A stretch of DNA of 64,000 nucleotides, taken from contig JAEXTV010000028.1 of assembly GCA_023406895.1 (NCBI GenBank), positions 71,458 through 135,457 of the forward strand, given 5' to 3'. Position numbers and translations under genes: made by a program. This DNA is from Bacillota bacterium. GTDB lineage: Bacteria; Bacillota; Clostridia; Christensenellales; SZUA-584. Numbering within the stretch: the stretch's first letter is position 1; every line of letters starts with the position of its first letter. The notes below the pieces were generated by a model, which made no database searches, was not told where the DNA came from, and saw only the letters and a list, made by a program, of their open reading frames with translations. Below, one piece after another: positions 27,021-36,199 of this stretch.

Positions 27021-27824
27021 CTACTTCCGATTTACCCTCTTTTCCGCATAAGCCACACCCATATACATCAGTACCGCCACCACCGCGAGTATCAGTATAC
27101 TCGCCATCACAAGATCAAGCTTGAAAACCTGCCCGCCATACACAATCAAATACCCGAGCCCCGCTTTGGATACGAGGTATTCACCCACAATCACGCCGAC
27201 CCACGTCATCCCCACGTTGATCTTCAGCGTTGATATCATCGTCGGCACGCTGCCGGGCAGCACCACCATCTTAAGTATTTGAAATCGAGTGGCACCAAAT
27301 GTGCGCATCAGCAGCACCTTCTCCTCACTGACCTCCAAAAAACCGTTCAGCATGCTCATCACGGTCACAATCACCGATATCAGAAGCGCCATTGTGATGA
27401 TCGCGCCTTCACCCGCGCCAACCCAGATGATGATGACGGGCCCCAGCGCAATTTTTGGCAGACTGTTGAGCACCACGAGATAAGGGTCCAGCGTTCTTGC
27501 GACGAGCGGCGACCACCATAAGCCGATGGCCACGGCAATACCGATTACAGTACCGAGCGCAAAGCCCGCCACCGTCTCCCACAGCGTCACGCCGATATGC
27601 ATAAACAGCTCGCCCGAATTATAAAGCGACACAATCGTGTTCACAATGCGCGATGGTGAGCTCATAATGAACGGATCGATCCATTTCAGTGCCGCTGAAA
27701 TTTCCCACAGGCCAATCAGCGCAATGAGCAATGCGATACGCACAAAGATCACTTTTTGATTATCACTGTGAATCTTCTTTAAATATACCTGATGTTCTGT
27801 CAGTTTCTTTTTTTTACTCGACAT
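27021..27824 (-). CDS. ABC importer permease, SsuC/TauC/ThiX type
   Basis: 267 residues, six membrane helices. The EAA loop typical of this family is present (VSEEKVLLMRTFGATRFQIL). The ATG at 27824 overlaps the ATPase stop by 11 nt, with GGAGGGAG upstream; the in-frame TTG at 27854 lacks a site. It acts with the ATPase and binding protein encoded upstream in uptake of a small organic solute. The substrate cannot be fixed from the sequence: sulfonate, taurine, nitrate and thiamine-precursor systems share this fold. Confidence 0.9.
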   Translation of the reverse strand: MSSKKKKLTEHQVYLKKIHSDNQKVIFVRIALLIALIGLWEISAALKWIDPFIMSSPSRIVNTIVSLYNSGELFMHIGVTLWETVAGFALGTVIGIAVAIGLWWSPLVARTLDPYLVVLNSLPKIALGPVIIIWVGAGEGAIITMALLISVIVTVMSMLNGFLEVSEEKVLLMRTFGATRFQILKMVVLPGSVPTMISTLKINVGMTWVGVIVGEYLVSKAGLGYLIVYGGQVFKLDLVMASILILAVVAVLMYMGVAYAEKRVNRK

Positions 27825-28584
27825 GCACCGCCAGCTCCCTCCATAAGAAATCAAAGTACTCCCTGAATTTTTGATCCTGCCTCTTTTTAATCGGAGAGGC
27901 GCTCATGTCGTCAAATTCAATTTTGAGCTCGGTTTTCACGCTCGTTGGCCTCGGAGAGAGCACAAGCACCCGGTCCGACATCGAGATCGCCTCGGCAATA
28001 TCGTGCGTCACGAGCACTGCTGTTTTTTTCTCAGACCGGATGATCTCCGAAATCTCATCCGAGAGCACCAGCCGCGTCTGGTAATCAAGCGAGGAAAACG
28101 GCTCATCGAGCAGCAGAAGCTCCGGGTCAATCGCAAGTGTACGGATCAGCGCCACCTTTTGGCGCATACCGCCCGAAAGCTGCTGAGGATAATGCTTTGC
28201 AAAATCTCCAAGCCCGTATTTTTGAAGCAGCGCAACGGCCTTGCGCCGCGCCTCTTTGGTGCATTTTTTTTGCACCTGAAGACCAAGCAGAATATTCTCC
28301 TCTATCGTACGCCATTCAAAAAGGTGGTCCCGCTGCAGCATATAAGCAACAAGCTCGCTGTACCCTTTCACTGCCTCATCCTCTATGAATACTTTGCCAT
28401 CCGACGGCTCGATGAGCCCCGCAATCAGCGACAGCACCGTGGTTTTGCCGCATCCGCTCGGCCCGATAATACCTAAGAATTCGCCTTTGTAAACGGAAAA
28501 CGACAGGTCTGTCACGGCTTCGGTTTCCGCCTTCACCGTATGGTAATTTTTATAAATATGTTCGACTCTGACGAGTGGTTCCAA
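27814..28584 (-). CDS. ABC importer ATPase, SsuB/TauB/ThiZ type
   Basis: 256 residues. Walker A GPSGCGKT, Q-loop region (VAYMLQRDHLFEW), signature LSGGMRQ, Walker B LLLLDEPF and the switch His in VLVTHD are all present. The start is TTG at 28584 with AGGGGAG 6 nt upstream. It is separated from the binding protein gene by a terminator and a structured 185-nt leader, and is translationally coupled to the permease. Confidence 0.93.
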   Translation of the reverse strand: MEPLVRVEHIYKNYHTVKAETEAVTDLSFSVYKGEFLGIIGPSGCGKTTVLSLIAGLIEPSDGKVFIEDEAVKGYSELVAYMLQRDHLFEWRTIEENILLGLQVQKKCTKEARRKAVALLQKYGLGDFAKHYPQQLSGGMRQKVALIRTLAIDPELLLLDEPFSSLDYQTRLVLSDEISEIIRSEKKTAVLVTHDIAEAISMSDRVLVLSPRPTSVKTELKIEFDDMSASPIKKRQDQKFREYFDFLWRELAVHVE

Positions 28585-28652
28585 ATCGATCTCCCCTTTA
28601 CTTCACTCCGGATAAACCCATTGACACATCTCTCAACGAGTTCCGGTATAAA

Positions 28653-28744
28653 TAGAACCGAAAGAGACTATGACCCATGTATTCATGCGCTTTCTCCGTC
28701 GGTTTATAGTAACAGTATATTGACAGCGTAACTTTTCGGTTCTA
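28653..28744 (-). promoter_or_regulatory. Leader with a perfect 11-bp inverted repeat before the ABC ATPase gene
   Basis: TAGAACCGAAA at 28653-28663 is the exact reverse complement of TTTCGGTTCTA at 28734-28744, enclosing 70 nt. In RNA it would close a structured domain that ends ~70 nt before the ATPase start, or in DNA it could be a paired operator. I could not match it to a known riboswitch consensus (TPP, guanidine, SAM and preQ1 were considered). Confidence 0.45.
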
Positions 28745-28769
28745 CCGCGTTTTTATGTGCCTGTTCACA

Positions 28770-28797
28770 TAAAAAAGAGCCCCGTTTCCGAGGCTCT
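28770..28797 (-). terminator. Intrinsic terminator after the ABC binding-protein gene
   Basis: Minus-strand 9-bp stem AGAGCCTCG / CGGGGCTCT (one T-G pair) with a GAAA tetraloop, followed by TTTTT. It lies 12 nt beyond the binding-protein stop and before the ATPase gene, so it should lower ATPase and permease expression relative to the binding protein. Confidence 0.88.
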
Positions 28798-28808
28798 CCG
28801 AATATTCT

Positions 28809-29807
28809 TCAGCTCATGGCATCCACAATTTTCTGCGCGTATGACGTATCCACAACGTCCGTAAACTCCACTTTGTCTTCAAGCACACCGGCCTGTATGA
28901 TGATATCCTGCAGACGGTTGAACGCTTCTTCCTTCATCACGGGCGTATCCATCCACGCATCAATAGCTCTGTATGATTTTGCCACCATCACAAGCGACTC
29001 GATGCTGGTATCCGGGAAGAAGCTGACAATCGCCTTTGCGACCTCCTCGTCCGTGGCGTTCTGCACGAAACGCTGCCCCTTGTAAACCGCTCTTAAGAAT
29101 TTCTCAATGATCTCCGGATGATCCTTGATGTAGCTCTTCTTAGCCATAAACGCGGTATACGGCACTTCGCCGCTCTCTGCGCCCACCGCGTCCAGAATGT
29201 ATCCTTTGCCTTCTTTTTCAAACGTTGAGGCCGTCGGTTCAAACAGCGTCACATAATCGCCTGTGCCGCCTTCAAACGCGCCGCCCATCAGATTGAACTG
29301 TATGTTTGTGAGCACTTCCACGTCAACGCCGGGCTCCAGCCCGTTCTTTCTCAGCACGTATTCGAGTGTCATCTCAGGCACACCGCCCGCACGTCCGCCG
29401 ATAATCGTTTTGCCCTTTACGTCTGTCCATTCAAAATTGTCATCAGGTGTACGTCCCATCAGAAAAGACCCGTCTCGTTTTGTCAGCTGCCCAATCACGA
29501 GCGCGCTGTCTTCTTTGCCTTCGTTAAACACGTAGATGGCCGCTTCCGGCCCCATCAGCCCGATTTCGGCCTGCCCCGACAGCACTGCCGTCATCGATTT
29601 GTCCGCACCTCCGCCGTTCACCAGCTCGATTTCCAGCCCCTCATCCTTGAAATACCCAAGCGAAACCGCCGCGTACAAAGGCGCATAGAACACCGAATGC
29701 GTCACCTCATTGAGCGTGATCTTCTGCGCGGGCTGTGTGCCGCAGCCGACGAGCATCGCCGCTGCCATCAGCAGGCACAGTACAACAGCTATGAACCGTT
29801 TAATCAT
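28809..29807 (-). CDS. ABC importer substrate-binding lipoprotein, NMT1/SsuA-like
   Basis: 332 residues. Signal peptide with lipobox LVGC (Cys ~22). The mature protein has the NMT1/THI5-like hallmarks: HSVFYAPLYAAVSLGYFKDE near the N-terminus, GQAEIGLMGPEAAIY, and later VKGKTIIGG. This family binds HMP-type thiamine precursors, alkanesulfonates, nitrate or riboflavin; the substrate is undecided. ATG with AAGGAGGGG upstream. First gene of the transporter unit; it has its own terminator. Confidence 0.88.
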   Translation of the reverse strand: MIKRFIAVVLCLLMAAAMLVGCGTQPAQKITLNEVTHSVFYAPLYAAVSLGYFKDEGLEIELVNGGGADKSMTAVLSGQAEIGLMGPEAAIYVFNEGKEDSALVIGQLTKRDGSFLMGRTPDDNFEWTDVKGKTIIGGRAGGVPEMTLEYVLRKNGLEPGVDVEVLTNIQFNLMGGAFEGGTGDYVTLFEPTASTFEKEGKGYILDAVGAESGEVPYTAFMAKKSYIKDHPEIIEKFLRAVYKGQRFVQNATDEEVAKAIVSFFPDTSIESLVMVAKSYRAIDAWMDTPVMKEEAFNRLQDIIIQAGVLEDKVEFTDVVDTSYAQKIVDAMS

Positions 29808-29929
29808 TGCATCCCCTCCTTAGCCAAATTGCTGCTTTATATTATGCTTGAAGAGGGGCAAACCGTGATTAGTCATGACTCTCAAATATATGATGAGGCA
29901 TTGTTAAGACCATCCTTTTCATAACAAAT

Positions 29930-29956
29930 GAAAAGCGGCCTTCTTATGGCCGCTTT
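29930..29956 (-). terminator. Intrinsic terminator of the polysaccharide operon
   Basis: Minus-strand 9-bp stem AAAGCGGCC / GGCCGCTTT with a 7-nt loop, then TTTTC. It lies 28 nt after the stop of the last glycosyltransferase gene. The U-run is short, but the stem is strong. Confidence 0.75.
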
Positions 29957-29983
29957 AATCCGCACGATACAATTTTGCTTATG

Positions 29984-31168
29984 TTAAATGGATGCGTTGT
30001 CACTGATCTGCTCGATGAGCTTCGATATCCTTTCGGTAATATCCTCCCACCGGTAATTGACGTTCACATACTCCTTTGCGTTCTCTCTCATCACCGCATA
30101 TTCCTGCGGATGACTGAGCAGATAATTGAGCGCCAGCTCGAACTCAAAATACCGCGTGAAATATAAGCCGGCATTGCTTCTGTGGCAGTGTCCCTTTAAT
30201 ACGGTACAATCTCCATTCACGAGAACCGGCCTGCCGAGAATCATGCTTTCGAGCACAACCATCGATAAGCTCTCGAATTCGGATGCAAGTACGAGTGCCA
30301 CACTGTCTCGCAAAACGATGAATTTGTTTTCGTCGCTGACAAATCCAAGGCTGATAATATCCGGGTCACGGGGAATGTCCATCACCGTCTTCCCAATCAG
30401 CACAAGCTTTAAGTCGCCCGGGTTTCGTTTCTTATATTCCAGGAAATAATCAAAAAGCCTGCCGCAGCCTTTGGATTCATCAATGCGTCCGGCGTAAACG
30501 ATATACTTATTAAGCCCGTACAAGCCACTCGCGCTTAAAGACGGATCCAGTTCGGGCACATCCACGCCCACACCGGCCATAACCGATGGCGTGTTTTTTA
30601 CCGCAAACATTTTTTCTAGGAATGTTTTCTCCTCATGGGTGTTATAAATCAGTCCTTTTACATTTTCAAACACTGACTTATAATGTCTTAAATAAATGGG
30701 CGGCTCGTTATGCGCCGTCGGTATCAGCAAAGCATTGTCCATGCCTTTGGGCAGGCAAGTGGCGCTGAAGTAATACAAGTACGTCATGAACAGCACACTG
30801 TGGTATTGTACATGATGCTGCTCAACAAATTCTATCAATTCCGGGCAGTATGGGCCCTGCTCTTCAATCCATTCTCTTTCCTGTTCGTCTGTATGGTTCG
30901 GATCGCAAAAAACATCTTCTGATAGCTTATTGAACTTCTTGATGTTTCTTTCTTTTTCGGCCGCAAAGCGAATCACTTTCACGCCGTTGATCATCGATTC
31001 ACCGGCCGGGTATTCGTTTGCCCAAGTCATATAATCCATGGCACAGGAGGTCAGCACCTCCACCTCATACCTTGCTATGAGTTTTTCAGCCAGCTGCCGG
31101 CAATGCAGTTCCGCTCCGCCATTTACCTCCAAGCCGTATCGTTGGCATACCATCGCAATTTTCTTCAT
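29984..31168 (-). CDS. GT4-family glycosyltransferase
   Basis: 394 residues, GT-B fold. The N-terminal half has the acceptor-side motif GGAELHCRQLAEKL. The C-terminal half has the donor site: YIVYAGRIDESKGCGRLFDY, then LASEFESLSMVVLES, the E-x7-E motif. It adds a sugar from a nucleotide donor to a lipid-linked glycan at the cytoplasmic membrane face. Last gene of the Wzm/Wzt operon; its ATG overlaps the upstream stop (ATGA). The sugar specificity cannot be read. Confidence 0.9.
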   Translation of the reverse strand: MKKIAMVCQRYGLEVNGGAELHCRQLAEKLIARYEVEVLTSCAMDYMTWANEYPAGESMINGVKVIRFAAEKERNIKKFNKLSEDVFCDPNHTDEQEREWIEEQGPYCPELIEFVEQHHVQYHSVLFMTYLYYFSATCLPKGMDNALLIPTAHNEPPIYLRHYKSVFENVKGLIYNTHEEKTFLEKMFAVKNTPSVMAGVGVDVPELDPSLSASGLYGLNKYIVYAGRIDESKGCGRLFDYFLEYKKRNPGDLKLVLIGKTVMDIPRDPDIISLGFVSDENKFIVLRDSVALVLASEFESLSMVVLESMILGRPVLVNGDCTVLKGHCHRSNAGLYFTRYFEFELALNYLLSHPQEYAVMRENAKEYVNVNYRWEDITERISKLIEQISDNASI

Positions 31169-32358
31169 TCTCGCGCCTCGCTTACCTTTTCAAAGAACCT
31201 TTTGTACTTGTCTGTCACCACATCCCAGGTATAGTTGTTCAAAACAAAGTTACGTCCGTTTGCACCCATTTCATCTGCGGCTTCCCTGTTCTGCAAAATG
31301 TAATTGAGGCAGCCCTCAAACTCGAAATAATTATCATAATACAATCCCGCATTGGCCTCTGCTGCAAAATCTTTGGTCACATCACATTTTGCGTTCACCA
31401 GAACCGGCCGCCCGCACAGCCAGCTTTCCATAATCACAATGGAAAAGCTCTCAAAGGAGGACGGCTGGCATAACACTTTTGCCGCCGCGCAGGCATCATA
31501 TTTATCTTCCATCGAAATAAAACCCAAATCATGAACATCCTTTTTTACCGATTCGGGAATGCCTATCGTGCCGCCCCCGGTCAATACCAGTTTCAGATCC
31601 GTATGTTGACGCTTTTTATATTCGGCAAAGTAACGCAGCAGTACATCTACGTTCTTTCCTGTATCTTTTCTTCCCATGTAAAGAACAAACGGCGACGTTA
31701 TTTTATATTTTGCCGAAAATCTTGACGCATCAAACCTGATATCCGTATTGATGCCGACGCCGATAATTTCGGCAGCCATGTTACCGGTGCTGAAGAGCTC
31801 CTCGGCAAGCCGCGCCTCCGCTTTCGCGTTGAAAAGCATACCCGCAACCTGGGAAAACGCTTTTTTAAAAAGATTCAAGTACACATAGCTCTCATCATGA
31901 AAGCAGGGAATCAGCACCGACTTTTCGGGGCAGACCATACATCCGTGGTATGTGGTTCCGAACATATAGGGAATAAACACATACAACGCGTAGTCATCGC
32001 TGTGTTCTTTTAAGTAGATGTAGAGATTTGTACTGTTGATCATATGATCAACAAAAACGGCTTCTTCGTCCGGTGATATCTTCATGCCCCGCATGAGCTT
32101 GGCGTTGACTAAATCAAAAGCCTCACAATCTCTGTGATCAACTTTAAACCGACGAACGGTCAGACCGCATTCGGTATAGACACCTTCGGCGTAAAAGTCA
32201 GCACCCCAGTCGCTTAAGAACTCTTTTGCGCAGGTTGTCAGTATTTCAATATTGACGCCGGCCTCGTACAGATGAACCGCCACGCCCCGCAGCAATGCCT
32301 CTGCACCTCCGGGTATATTCTCGCCGAACCATGGGGTCACGAAACCTATTTTCTTCAT
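31165..32358 (-). CDS. GT4-family glycosyltransferase
   Basis: 397 residues from the ATG at 32358, chosen over the one at 32370 because GGAGG sits 5 nt upstream. N-terminal GGAEALLRGVAVHL. Donor-site segment FVLYMGRKDTGKNVDVLLRY, then QPSSFESFSIVIMESW. It is close in layout to the next gene in the operon, and the two probably arose by duplication. It contains a CMVCPEKS segment in the acceptor half. Role: cytoplasmic assembly of the exported glycan. Confidence 0.9.
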   Translation of the reverse strand: MKKIGFVTPWFGENIPGGAEALLRGVAVHLYEAGVNIEILTTCAKEFLSDWGADFYAEGVYTECGLTVRRFKVDHRDCEAFDLVNAKLMRGMKISPDEEAVFVDHMINSTNLYIYLKEHSDDYALYVFIPYMFGTTYHGCMVCPEKSVLIPCFHDESYVYLNLFKKAFSQVAGMLFNAKAEARLAEELFSTGNMAAEIIGVGINTDIRFDASRFSAKYKITSPFVLYMGRKDTGKNVDVLLRYFAEYKKRQHTDLKLVLTGGGTIGIPESVKKDVHDLGFISMEDKYDACAAAKVLCQPSSFESFSIVIMESWLCGRPVLVNAKCDVTKDFAAEANAGLYYDNYFEFEGCLNYILQNREAADEMGANGRNFVLNNYTWDVVTDKYKRFFEKVSEARE

Positions 32359-32371
32359 TCGAACCTCCATC

Positions 32372-33436
32372 TTAAATACAGCCGGCGATTAATTTTTTAA
32401 ATGTCTCTTTTGTGCGCTCATACGAAAAATCTTTGAGCCGGCTTTGCTGCCCGCTTATCACAGTCTGCCTGAAATCCGCGTCTGTCAGGAGTCTTTCTAT
32501 AAGTTTGGCGGTGAAAGCCGGATCCTTTTCATCGATAATAATACCGCTGTTTCCCATCGTATCCGGTATGGCGGCTGCCTTATATGCAATAATCGGCACA
32601 TTAAAATACATCGCCTCGAGCAGGGGAACGCAAAATCCTTCATGCTCACTCATACATAAGAACACATCCGCCATTTTATAGTAGGCAAGAATCTGATCAA
32701 ACTTTGTATGCCCAGTGAATATCACGTCGCTGATTTCCAGCTTGTTCACATAATGCTGTAATTGCCTGTAATAAGCCTCCGTGCCGCTGTATGAACCCAC
32801 CAGAAACAGCCGCGATTTTTGATTGATATAAGTTTTATAATAGGCAAAGGCTCTGATGATATCCTCGTGTTTTTTGTTCGGTGCTATGCGCCCCACAAAC
32901 AATATGTTCACCCAATCATCATCATATTGCTTTAGTATTTCCTCATTCGGAGCCTTTTTGTAATCATCAAACGGCACAATAATGGGCAGTATGTCTATCG
33001 GACATTGATATCCTGTTTCCAGAAGATCGGCTTTGTTGAATTCGGAATCAGCGAAGCAGCACTCCACCTTATCTTTTAAAAATTTGAGCTCCTCGCGTCC
33101 AAGATATGTCAAGTCGTAATTCGCTCTGCTATACCCGTAAAAATATTCACAGGGCGTGATATTATGGTACACCATAATTTTTCTGCCCGGATAGTCTGCC
33201 ACATGATAATTTAAATCTGTCCCTGTTGACATGTGATACAGTATAATGTCTTTCTTGTTGAGCTTTGGCAGATGGCTGATCTTTTTCGCTGTTCCCTTTT
33301 TTAATCTCGGATCAATATTTTGAGCATAAATGTCCGTATCATAACCCATTTCTTCAAGCAAATGCCGGATAGCGATTGTATCATTCCCAACGGCATCCCC
33401 AAAAGCGATGGTAGACAGCAATTGTACAATGCGCAT
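32372..33436 (-). CDS. GT4-family glycosyltransferase (WbaZ/mannosyltransferase-like)
   Basis: 354 residues. Donor-site motifs NILFVGRIAPNKKHEDIIRA and MSEHEGFCVPLLEAM (E-x7-E). The N-terminal part HMSTGTDLNYHVADYPGRKI and YHNITPCEYF resembles the WbdA/WbaZ-type mannosyl- or rhamnosyltransferases found beside Wzm/Wzt. RBS GAGGAG before the ATG. Specificity is a family-level guess. Confidence 0.88.
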   Translation of the reverse strand: MRIVQLLSTIAFGDAVGNDTIAIRHLLEEMGYDTDIYAQNIDPRLKKGTAKKISHLPKLNKKDIILYHMSTGTDLNYHVADYPGRKIMVYHNITPCEYFYGYSRANYDLTYLGREELKFLKDKVECCFADSEFNKADLLETGYQCPIDILPIIVPFDDYKKAPNEEILKQYDDDWVNILFVGRIAPNKKHEDIIRAFAYYKTYINQKSRLFLVGSYSGTEAYYRQLQHYVNKLEISDVIFTGHTKFDQILAYYKMADVFLCMSEHEGFCVPLLEAMYFNVPIIAYKAAAIPDTMGNSGIIIDEKDPAFTAKLIERLLTDADFRQTVISGQQSRLKDFSYERTKETFKKLIAGCI

Positions 33437-33439
33437 AGC

Positions 33440-33868
33440 CTACTCCTCAGCCTTGCCCGCAAGCTGCTTCTCCAACGCCTCAACACGCTGTAACAGGTTC
33501 TCTATCCGCTGCTTGTCCTTTTTTTCTTCCTGAATATAGTATCGAATCGAATTTGCCACCTTGGTCATGTAAATATTAAATTCCGACTGATCGGTGACAA
33601 TGGGCGCTATATAGAACCTCGTCAGCTTTCTTATCGTCTTCTTTATCAGCACCACAATCGGGTTGCCTGTAATCGGTTTGTTGGGTTGCAGCAAACAGGT
33701 ACGGTTCATCCTTTCCGTATTATCCACAAAGAAATTAAAATCAAAACAGTCATAAACCTGGCTGCTTTGTCTGGGCCTGTCAGACTCGAAAGGCAATATC
33801 TCTTTATCAAGGCCTTTTTCCTTTATTTCGGTTCGAATCTCCTGCATGATCTTTTCAATATCAACCAT
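33440..33868 (-). CDS. Small protein with C-terminal coiled coil in the Wzm/Wzt operon
   Basis: 142 residues from the ATG at 33868 (AAGGAG upstream). Not a named family. Acidic N-terminal helix (VDIEKIMQEIRTEIKEKG), a middle FDFNFFVDNTERMNR segment, a basic amphipathic stretch (VLIKKTIRKLTRFYIAPI) that could lie on the membrane, and a terminal coiled coil (RIENLLQRVEALEKQL). Similar short leaders precede methyltransferases or GTs in other O-antigen-type clusters. It may be a chain-length or scaffold factor. It follows wzt and has only 3 nt to the next gene. Confidence 0.65.
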   Translation of the reverse strand: MVDIEKIMQEIRTEIKEKGLDKEILPFESDRPRQSSQVYDCFDFNFFVDNTERMNRTCLLQPNKPITGNPIVVLIKKTIRKLTRFYIAPIVTDQSEFNIYMTKVANSIRYYIQEEKKDKQRIENLLQRVEALEKQLAGKAEE

Positions 33869-33928
33869 GACGTTTTTTCTCCTTATTGATATACAAAAGG
33901 AACTCCAACACCTCACGTCTCCTTTTGA

Positions 33929-35410
33929 TTACTTACTTATATTCCATTCATGCTTTAGCATAACCAGCCCCGGTGCCGTTTTTTCAGAGGTGATATAAAA
34001 CGTTTTATAGTTTCGGATATAGTCAAGTGCCGTGCTCGTCTCATCCTCCGCATACACACCCAGTTTGTATTCTCCCGCCACGAGATTGACAGCGTCTAAC
34101 TCACATGTGACGACGCCTTCGTCGGACAGCTCCGACACGGTGACGTTATCATTCTTGGTGCTGGCACCAAAGCAGTGAATATCATCCAGCGTGAAAAAAT
34201 TGATGCCGAACACGTAGCGGTCGATTTTTTCATTAAGTTTATAATGAATATGTACCTTTACGCTTTCGCCTTCACGCAGGTAATCCGTATTTTGACTCCC
34301 ATGCGTTTCAAAACGGACATCTGTGATTGTCAGCATATTATTCCCAAATCTCATTTGGGATTCCTGATTGCCGGCTGCGCTGCTCGGCTCATCAATGTCG
34401 GTCCTTATCAGCCCCATGTCTTTTTGGTGCCTCATATTAAACCGATAGGCTTCAAATTCTTTAAGCACCTCTTCAAGCGGCCGTTTCGTCAGCTCGCTTT
34501 TTTTGATCATGAACTCTTCCGACTTCATGATAAACGACAGCATCTCATTGAGCGACTTATAACCATTGACACAGGCATTCACAACATGGTTGCTCTCCGG
34601 AGCACGCCCCAGAAAAAAGCTGTATGCGAAATACACATCCTCCTGATTAAAATCCTTTCCGTTGTCAAACAAACTCATCCGCTTATCGTTCATGTACTTT
34701 TTGTATGCATCAGATATCTGATAACGGTCACCGTCTTTTGCGATTCGCCCGTTATTGAGCCAAAGCACCCGATTGCAGAAGTTCTCAATCACACCGATAT
34801 CATGCGTGACAAGAACGATGGTGATGCCCTCGCTTTTAAGCTGCTTTAAACGGTTAAAGCACTTGGCCTGAAAGTTGGAATCCCCCACCGCAAGAATCTC
34901 ATCGATCAGCAGAATATCGGCGCTTACATTGATCGCCACGGAAAACGCGAGCCTCATATACATACCGGATGAATATGTCCTCACAGGGTTGTCGATAAAC
35001 TCGTGAAGCTCCGAAAAATCAAGAATCTTTTGAAAACGTTCATCCGTTTCCTTTTTTGTGAGGCCGAAAATGGCCGCGTTGATATAAATGTTTTCCCTTC
35101 CGGACATATCCTGATGAAAACCGGCACCGAGCTCCAATAAGCTTGAAACGCGTCCTTTGATCTCAACAGAGCCTTGTTCGGGGTACAATATCCCTGTCAT
35201 CAGCTTCAGCAGCGTGCTTTTTCCGCAGCCGTTTTCGCCGATAAGCCCGACAACCTCACCTTTCTTGATCGTCAGGTTGATATCTTTTAAAACTTCCCGT
35301 TCGGTATATTTTCTTCTTTTGCTGAAAAGCGTTTTTTCCTTAAGGGTCACCGCTCTGTCGGCATAACCCTTAAACCGCTTAGTCAGATTTTTTACAATGA
35401 TGACATCCAT
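33929..35410 (-). CDS. wzt: Polysaccharide ABC exporter ATPase (Wzt) with DUF4214-like insert and carbohydrate-binding C-terminus
   Basis: 493 residues. Nucleotide-binding domain ~1-240: Walker A GENGCGKST, signature SSGMYMRLAFS, Walker B ILLIDEILAVGD, switch VTHD. A segment at ~255-315 (AYSFFLGRAPESNHVVNACV ... IMKSEEFM) resembles DUF4214. The last ~140 residues form the Wzt-C beta-sandwich that recognises the modified end of the glycan before export. RBS GGGAG before the ATG; paired with wzm 15 nt upstream. It powers export of an undecaprenyl-linked glycan. Confidence 0.92.
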   Translation of the reverse strand: MDVIIVKNLTKRFKGYADRAVTLKEKTLFSKRRKYTEREVLKDINLTIKKGEVVGLIGENGCGKSTLLKLMTGILYPEQGSVEIKGRVSSLLELGAGFHQDMSGRENIYINAAIFGLTKKETDERFQKILDFSELHEFIDNPVRTYSSGMYMRLAFSVAINVSADILLIDEILAVGDSNFQAKCFNRLKQLKSEGITIVLVTHDIGVIENFCNRVLWLNNGRIAKDGDRYQISDAYKKYMNDKRMSLFDNGKDFNQEDVYFAYSFFLGRAPESNHVVNACVNGYKSLNEMLSFIMKSEEFMIKKSELTKRPLEEVLKEFEAYRFNMRHQKDMGLIRTDIDEPSSAAGNQESQMRFGNNMLTITDVRFETHGSQNTDYLREGESVKVHIHYKLNEKIDRYVFGINFFTLDDIHCFGASTKNDNVTVSELSDEGVVTCELDAVNLVAGEYKLGVYAEDETSTALDYIRNYKTFYITSEKTAPGLVMLKHEWNISK

Positions 35411-35425
35411 TTATTTTCTCCCATT

Positions 35426-36199
35426 CTACAGTTCTTCAGCAAAACGTCTCTGAAGCTTCTGGAAAACAACAAACCCAATAATAATTAAAACGATTGATGC
35501 CAAAGCAATGATGCCGAGATTCCCGAAATCGGGCATGGTTTTGTAGAACAATATATCTCTGTACGCCCCCACGATGCCGGACATCGGATTCACACTCATG
35601 AAACCCTGCAGTCCCGGCGGCACTCGGTCTATCGGATACAGTACCGGTGTCAGATACATCCATCCCATCATCACAATCCCGAGAATGTATGACAAATCTC
35701 TGAAATAAACTGTCAGCGAAGAAAAGAGCAGCACCAGCCCCAGCACAAATAAGTACTCCACAATCATAACCAATGGCAGCAGCAATGCGGTGACAGATAC
35801 CCCCACCCCGGTGATAAACAGCGCCGCAAACACGATGATAAAAGTCAGCAGCATGTTGATAAAATTGCTCGTGACAGTAATAATCGGCAGTACAATGCGT
35901 GGAAAGTATATTTTTTGGACGAGACCCGAATTCTGCATGATGCATTCAGACCCGATTAACACGGACGTTGAGCAAAACAGCCACGGCACAAGCGCCACAA
36001 ATAAAAAAATCGCGTAGTTGTCAACCGCCGCCGGCATTATTATCGAAAACAGCACCGTATAAATAATCAATTGAAACAGAGGATTGATCAAGGTCCATAA
36101 AAAGCCCAGAACCGAGCCCTTATAGCGCCCAGTCAGGTCTTTTTTAACCATATTTCCGATCATGTTTCTGTAATCCCAAACTTCTTTTAATATTTTCAT
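35426..36199 (-). CDS. wzm: Polysaccharide ABC exporter permease (Wzm)
   Basis: 257 residues, six membrane helices, ABC-2 family. The N-terminal amphipathic stretch (YRNMIGNMVKKDLTGRYKGS) precedes FLWTLINPLFQLIIYTVLF, typical of Wzm/TagG. The ATG overlaps the stop of the upstream GT gene. Forms the membrane channel with the Wzt partner. Confidence 0.93.
   Translation of the reverse strand: MKILKEVWDYRNMIGNMVKKDLTGRYKGSVLGFLWTLINPLFQLIIYTVLFSIIMPAAVDNYAIFLFVALVPWLFCSTSVLIGSECIMQNSGLVQKIYFPRIVLPIITVTSNFINMLLTFIIVFAALFITGVGVSVTALLLPLVMIVEYLFVLGLVLLFSSLTVYFRDLSYILGIVMMGWMYLTPVLYPIDRVPPGLQGFMSVNPMSGIVGAYRDILFYKTMPDFGNLGIIALASIVLIIIGFVVFQKLQRRFAEEL

Noticed and set aside
28653..28744. TPP or guanidine riboswitch before the ABC transporter
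   Set aside because: The conserved core sequences of these aptamers are not present; only the closing inverted repeat is clear.
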